A stretch of DNA of 15,063 nt from Acidobacteriaceae bacterium. Its GTDB lineage: Bacteria > Acidobacteriota > Terriglobia > Bryobacterales > Bryobacteraceae. The notes beneath the pieces were generated by a model that ran no database searches, was not told the origin of the DNA, and was given only the letters and a program-made list of their open reading frames with translations. Below, piece by piece: positions 14,667-15,063 of the stretch. The stretch spans positions 1-15,063 of the forward strand of contig JAFASD010000037.1 of NCBI GenBank assembly GCA_019244945.1, given 5' to 3'. Position numbers and translations under genes: made by a program. Within the stretch, counting starts at the first letter, position 1. Each line of letters starts with the position of its first letter.

Positions 14667-14972
14667 ATGGCGGTCGATTTAGCGCAGCAACGGCAGCAAG
14701 CTCACGCCTATCTCGATCAGCTTCCACCTGCGCAACTGAGTGCCGTGCGCAGTCTGCGCGAAGCCATGGTGGATCCCGTCGCGCAAGCAATTGCGCACGC
14801 TCCTGTCGATGATGAGCCCCTCAGCGAGGAAGACCGCAAGGCTCTTGCCGAAGCACAGCACTGGAGCCGGCAGAATAAGCCGATTCCAGTCGAAACCGTG
14901 CTCGCTGATCTCGGGCTGACGATGCGGGACTGGGAGCAGATGGGCAAAATGCCGACCGAAGGACGTGGCTAA
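14667..14972 (+). CDS. Probable type II antitoxin of a RelE/ParE-type module
   Basis: 101 residues from the ATG at 14667, which has AGAGG five bases upstream; an ATG six codons earlier (14649) lacks such a site. The protein is acidic in the middle, with 'DDEPLSEEDRKALAEA' and 'W.RQNKPIPVETVLADLGL'. I associate this pattern with antitoxins encoded before RelE/ParE toxins, in which '..DDEP.SEEE..A..EA..WL..N.PI..E..LA..GL' is recurrent. The N-terminal part (AYLDQLPPAQLSAVRSLREAM) looks helical. Its stop overlaps the start of the next gene by 8 bp (GTGGCTAA), the tight coupling typical of such pairs. It would bind and neutralise the toxin and probably repress the operon, but no operator is evident in the 14512-14666 gap. 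Confidence 0.72.
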   Translation: MAVDLAQQRQQAHAYLDQLPPAQLSAVRSLREAMVDPVAQAIAHAPVDDEPLSEEDRKALAEAQHWSRQNKPIPVETVLADLGLTMRDWEQMGKMPTEGRG

Positions 14973-15063
14973 GCGCGTTCTCTTCACCGAGCAGGCCAGA
15001 GCCGACATTCGCACGATCGAGCAACGCGTCGCCTGGCGAATTCTTAAAACCATCGCGCGCTTT
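14965..15063 (+). CDS. Probable RelE/ParE-family toxin, N-terminal fragment (runs off the window)
   Basis: A GTG at 14965 opens 33 codons to the window edge: 'VAKRVLFTEQARADIRTIEQ' then 'RVAWRILKTIARF'. The 'V.FT.QAR.DIR.I....A..IL..I..F' pattern is that of the N-terminal helices of RelE/ParE toxins. Toxins of this superfamily inhibit translation by cutting mRNA on the ribosome, or inhibit gyrase; the fragment cannot tell which. It overlaps the antitoxin gene by 8 bp in a different frame. The catalytic C-terminal half is not in the window. Confidence 0.65.
   Translation, partial: MAKRVLFTEQARADIRTIEQRVAWRILKTIARF

Noticed and set aside
1..15063. CRISPR array, tRNA or rRNA genes, insertion-sequence ends
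   Set aside because: No regularly spaced repeats, no cloverleaf with a conserved TTCGANNC arm in a gap, and no transposase frame or paired terminal repeats were found by reading; a computed scan could still find weak cases.

Overview
The window looks like chromosomal DNA of a soil Acidobacteriota member, most like the Solibacter/Bryobacter group. The evidence is two 'orphan' FtsX/MacB-type permeases of the acidobacterial duplicated type, a VWFA-related protein of the kind expanded in Acidobacteria, and moderately high GC with GC-rich third codon positions. Assignment rests on gene families recognised by eye; no database search was run.

Layout. 1-203 (+) is the 3' end of one permease. It meets tail to tail a second permease (206-2646, -), which carries a single-base frameshift near 774-775. 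Upstream of that on the same strand is a secreted VWFA-like protein (2740-3747, -). From a divergent 59-bp gap runs a (+) pair: a GH13 alpha-glucosidase-like enzyme with a signal peptide (3807-5537) and an amidase-signature enzyme (5543-6901). The amidase overlaps by 41 bp the end of a (-) cluster that reads, in transcription order, murQ (9392-8505), murA (8494-7241) and a single-domain rhodanese (7241-6861). This cluster combines cell-wall recycling, the first committed step of peptidoglycan synthesis and sulfur chemistry. An A-type Fe-S carrier (IscA/ErpA-like, 9791-9468, -) lies upstream of it, separated by a probable terminator hairpin.

The accessory part is 9.8-13.2 kb. A (+) restriction-modification cassette holds a 5-methylcytosine DNA methyltransferase (10264-11556), a putative restriction endonuclease with a D...QAK active-site pattern (11549-12409, overlapping by 8 bp) and a Vsr mismatch endonuclease (12460-12864). 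The methyltransferase would protect sites, the nuclease would cut unmodified DNA, and Vsr would repair T:G mismatches left by deamination of 5-methylcytosine. The cassette is bracketed by two diverged direct copies of a sequence of about 130 bp (about 10055-10190 and 13060-13190). Read on the minus strand, both copies resemble the decayed start of a zinc-ribbon gene. The methyltransferase promoter region has a 16-bp palindrome and no Shine-Dalgarno sequence. A 58-codon minus-strand ORF lies between vsr and the next gene.

The window ends with a secreted GH18 chitinase (13234-14511, +) and the start of a type II toxin-antitoxin pair (14667-14972 and 14965-end, overlapping by 8 bp). I saw no tRNA, rRNA, CRISPR array or recognisable insertion sequence.
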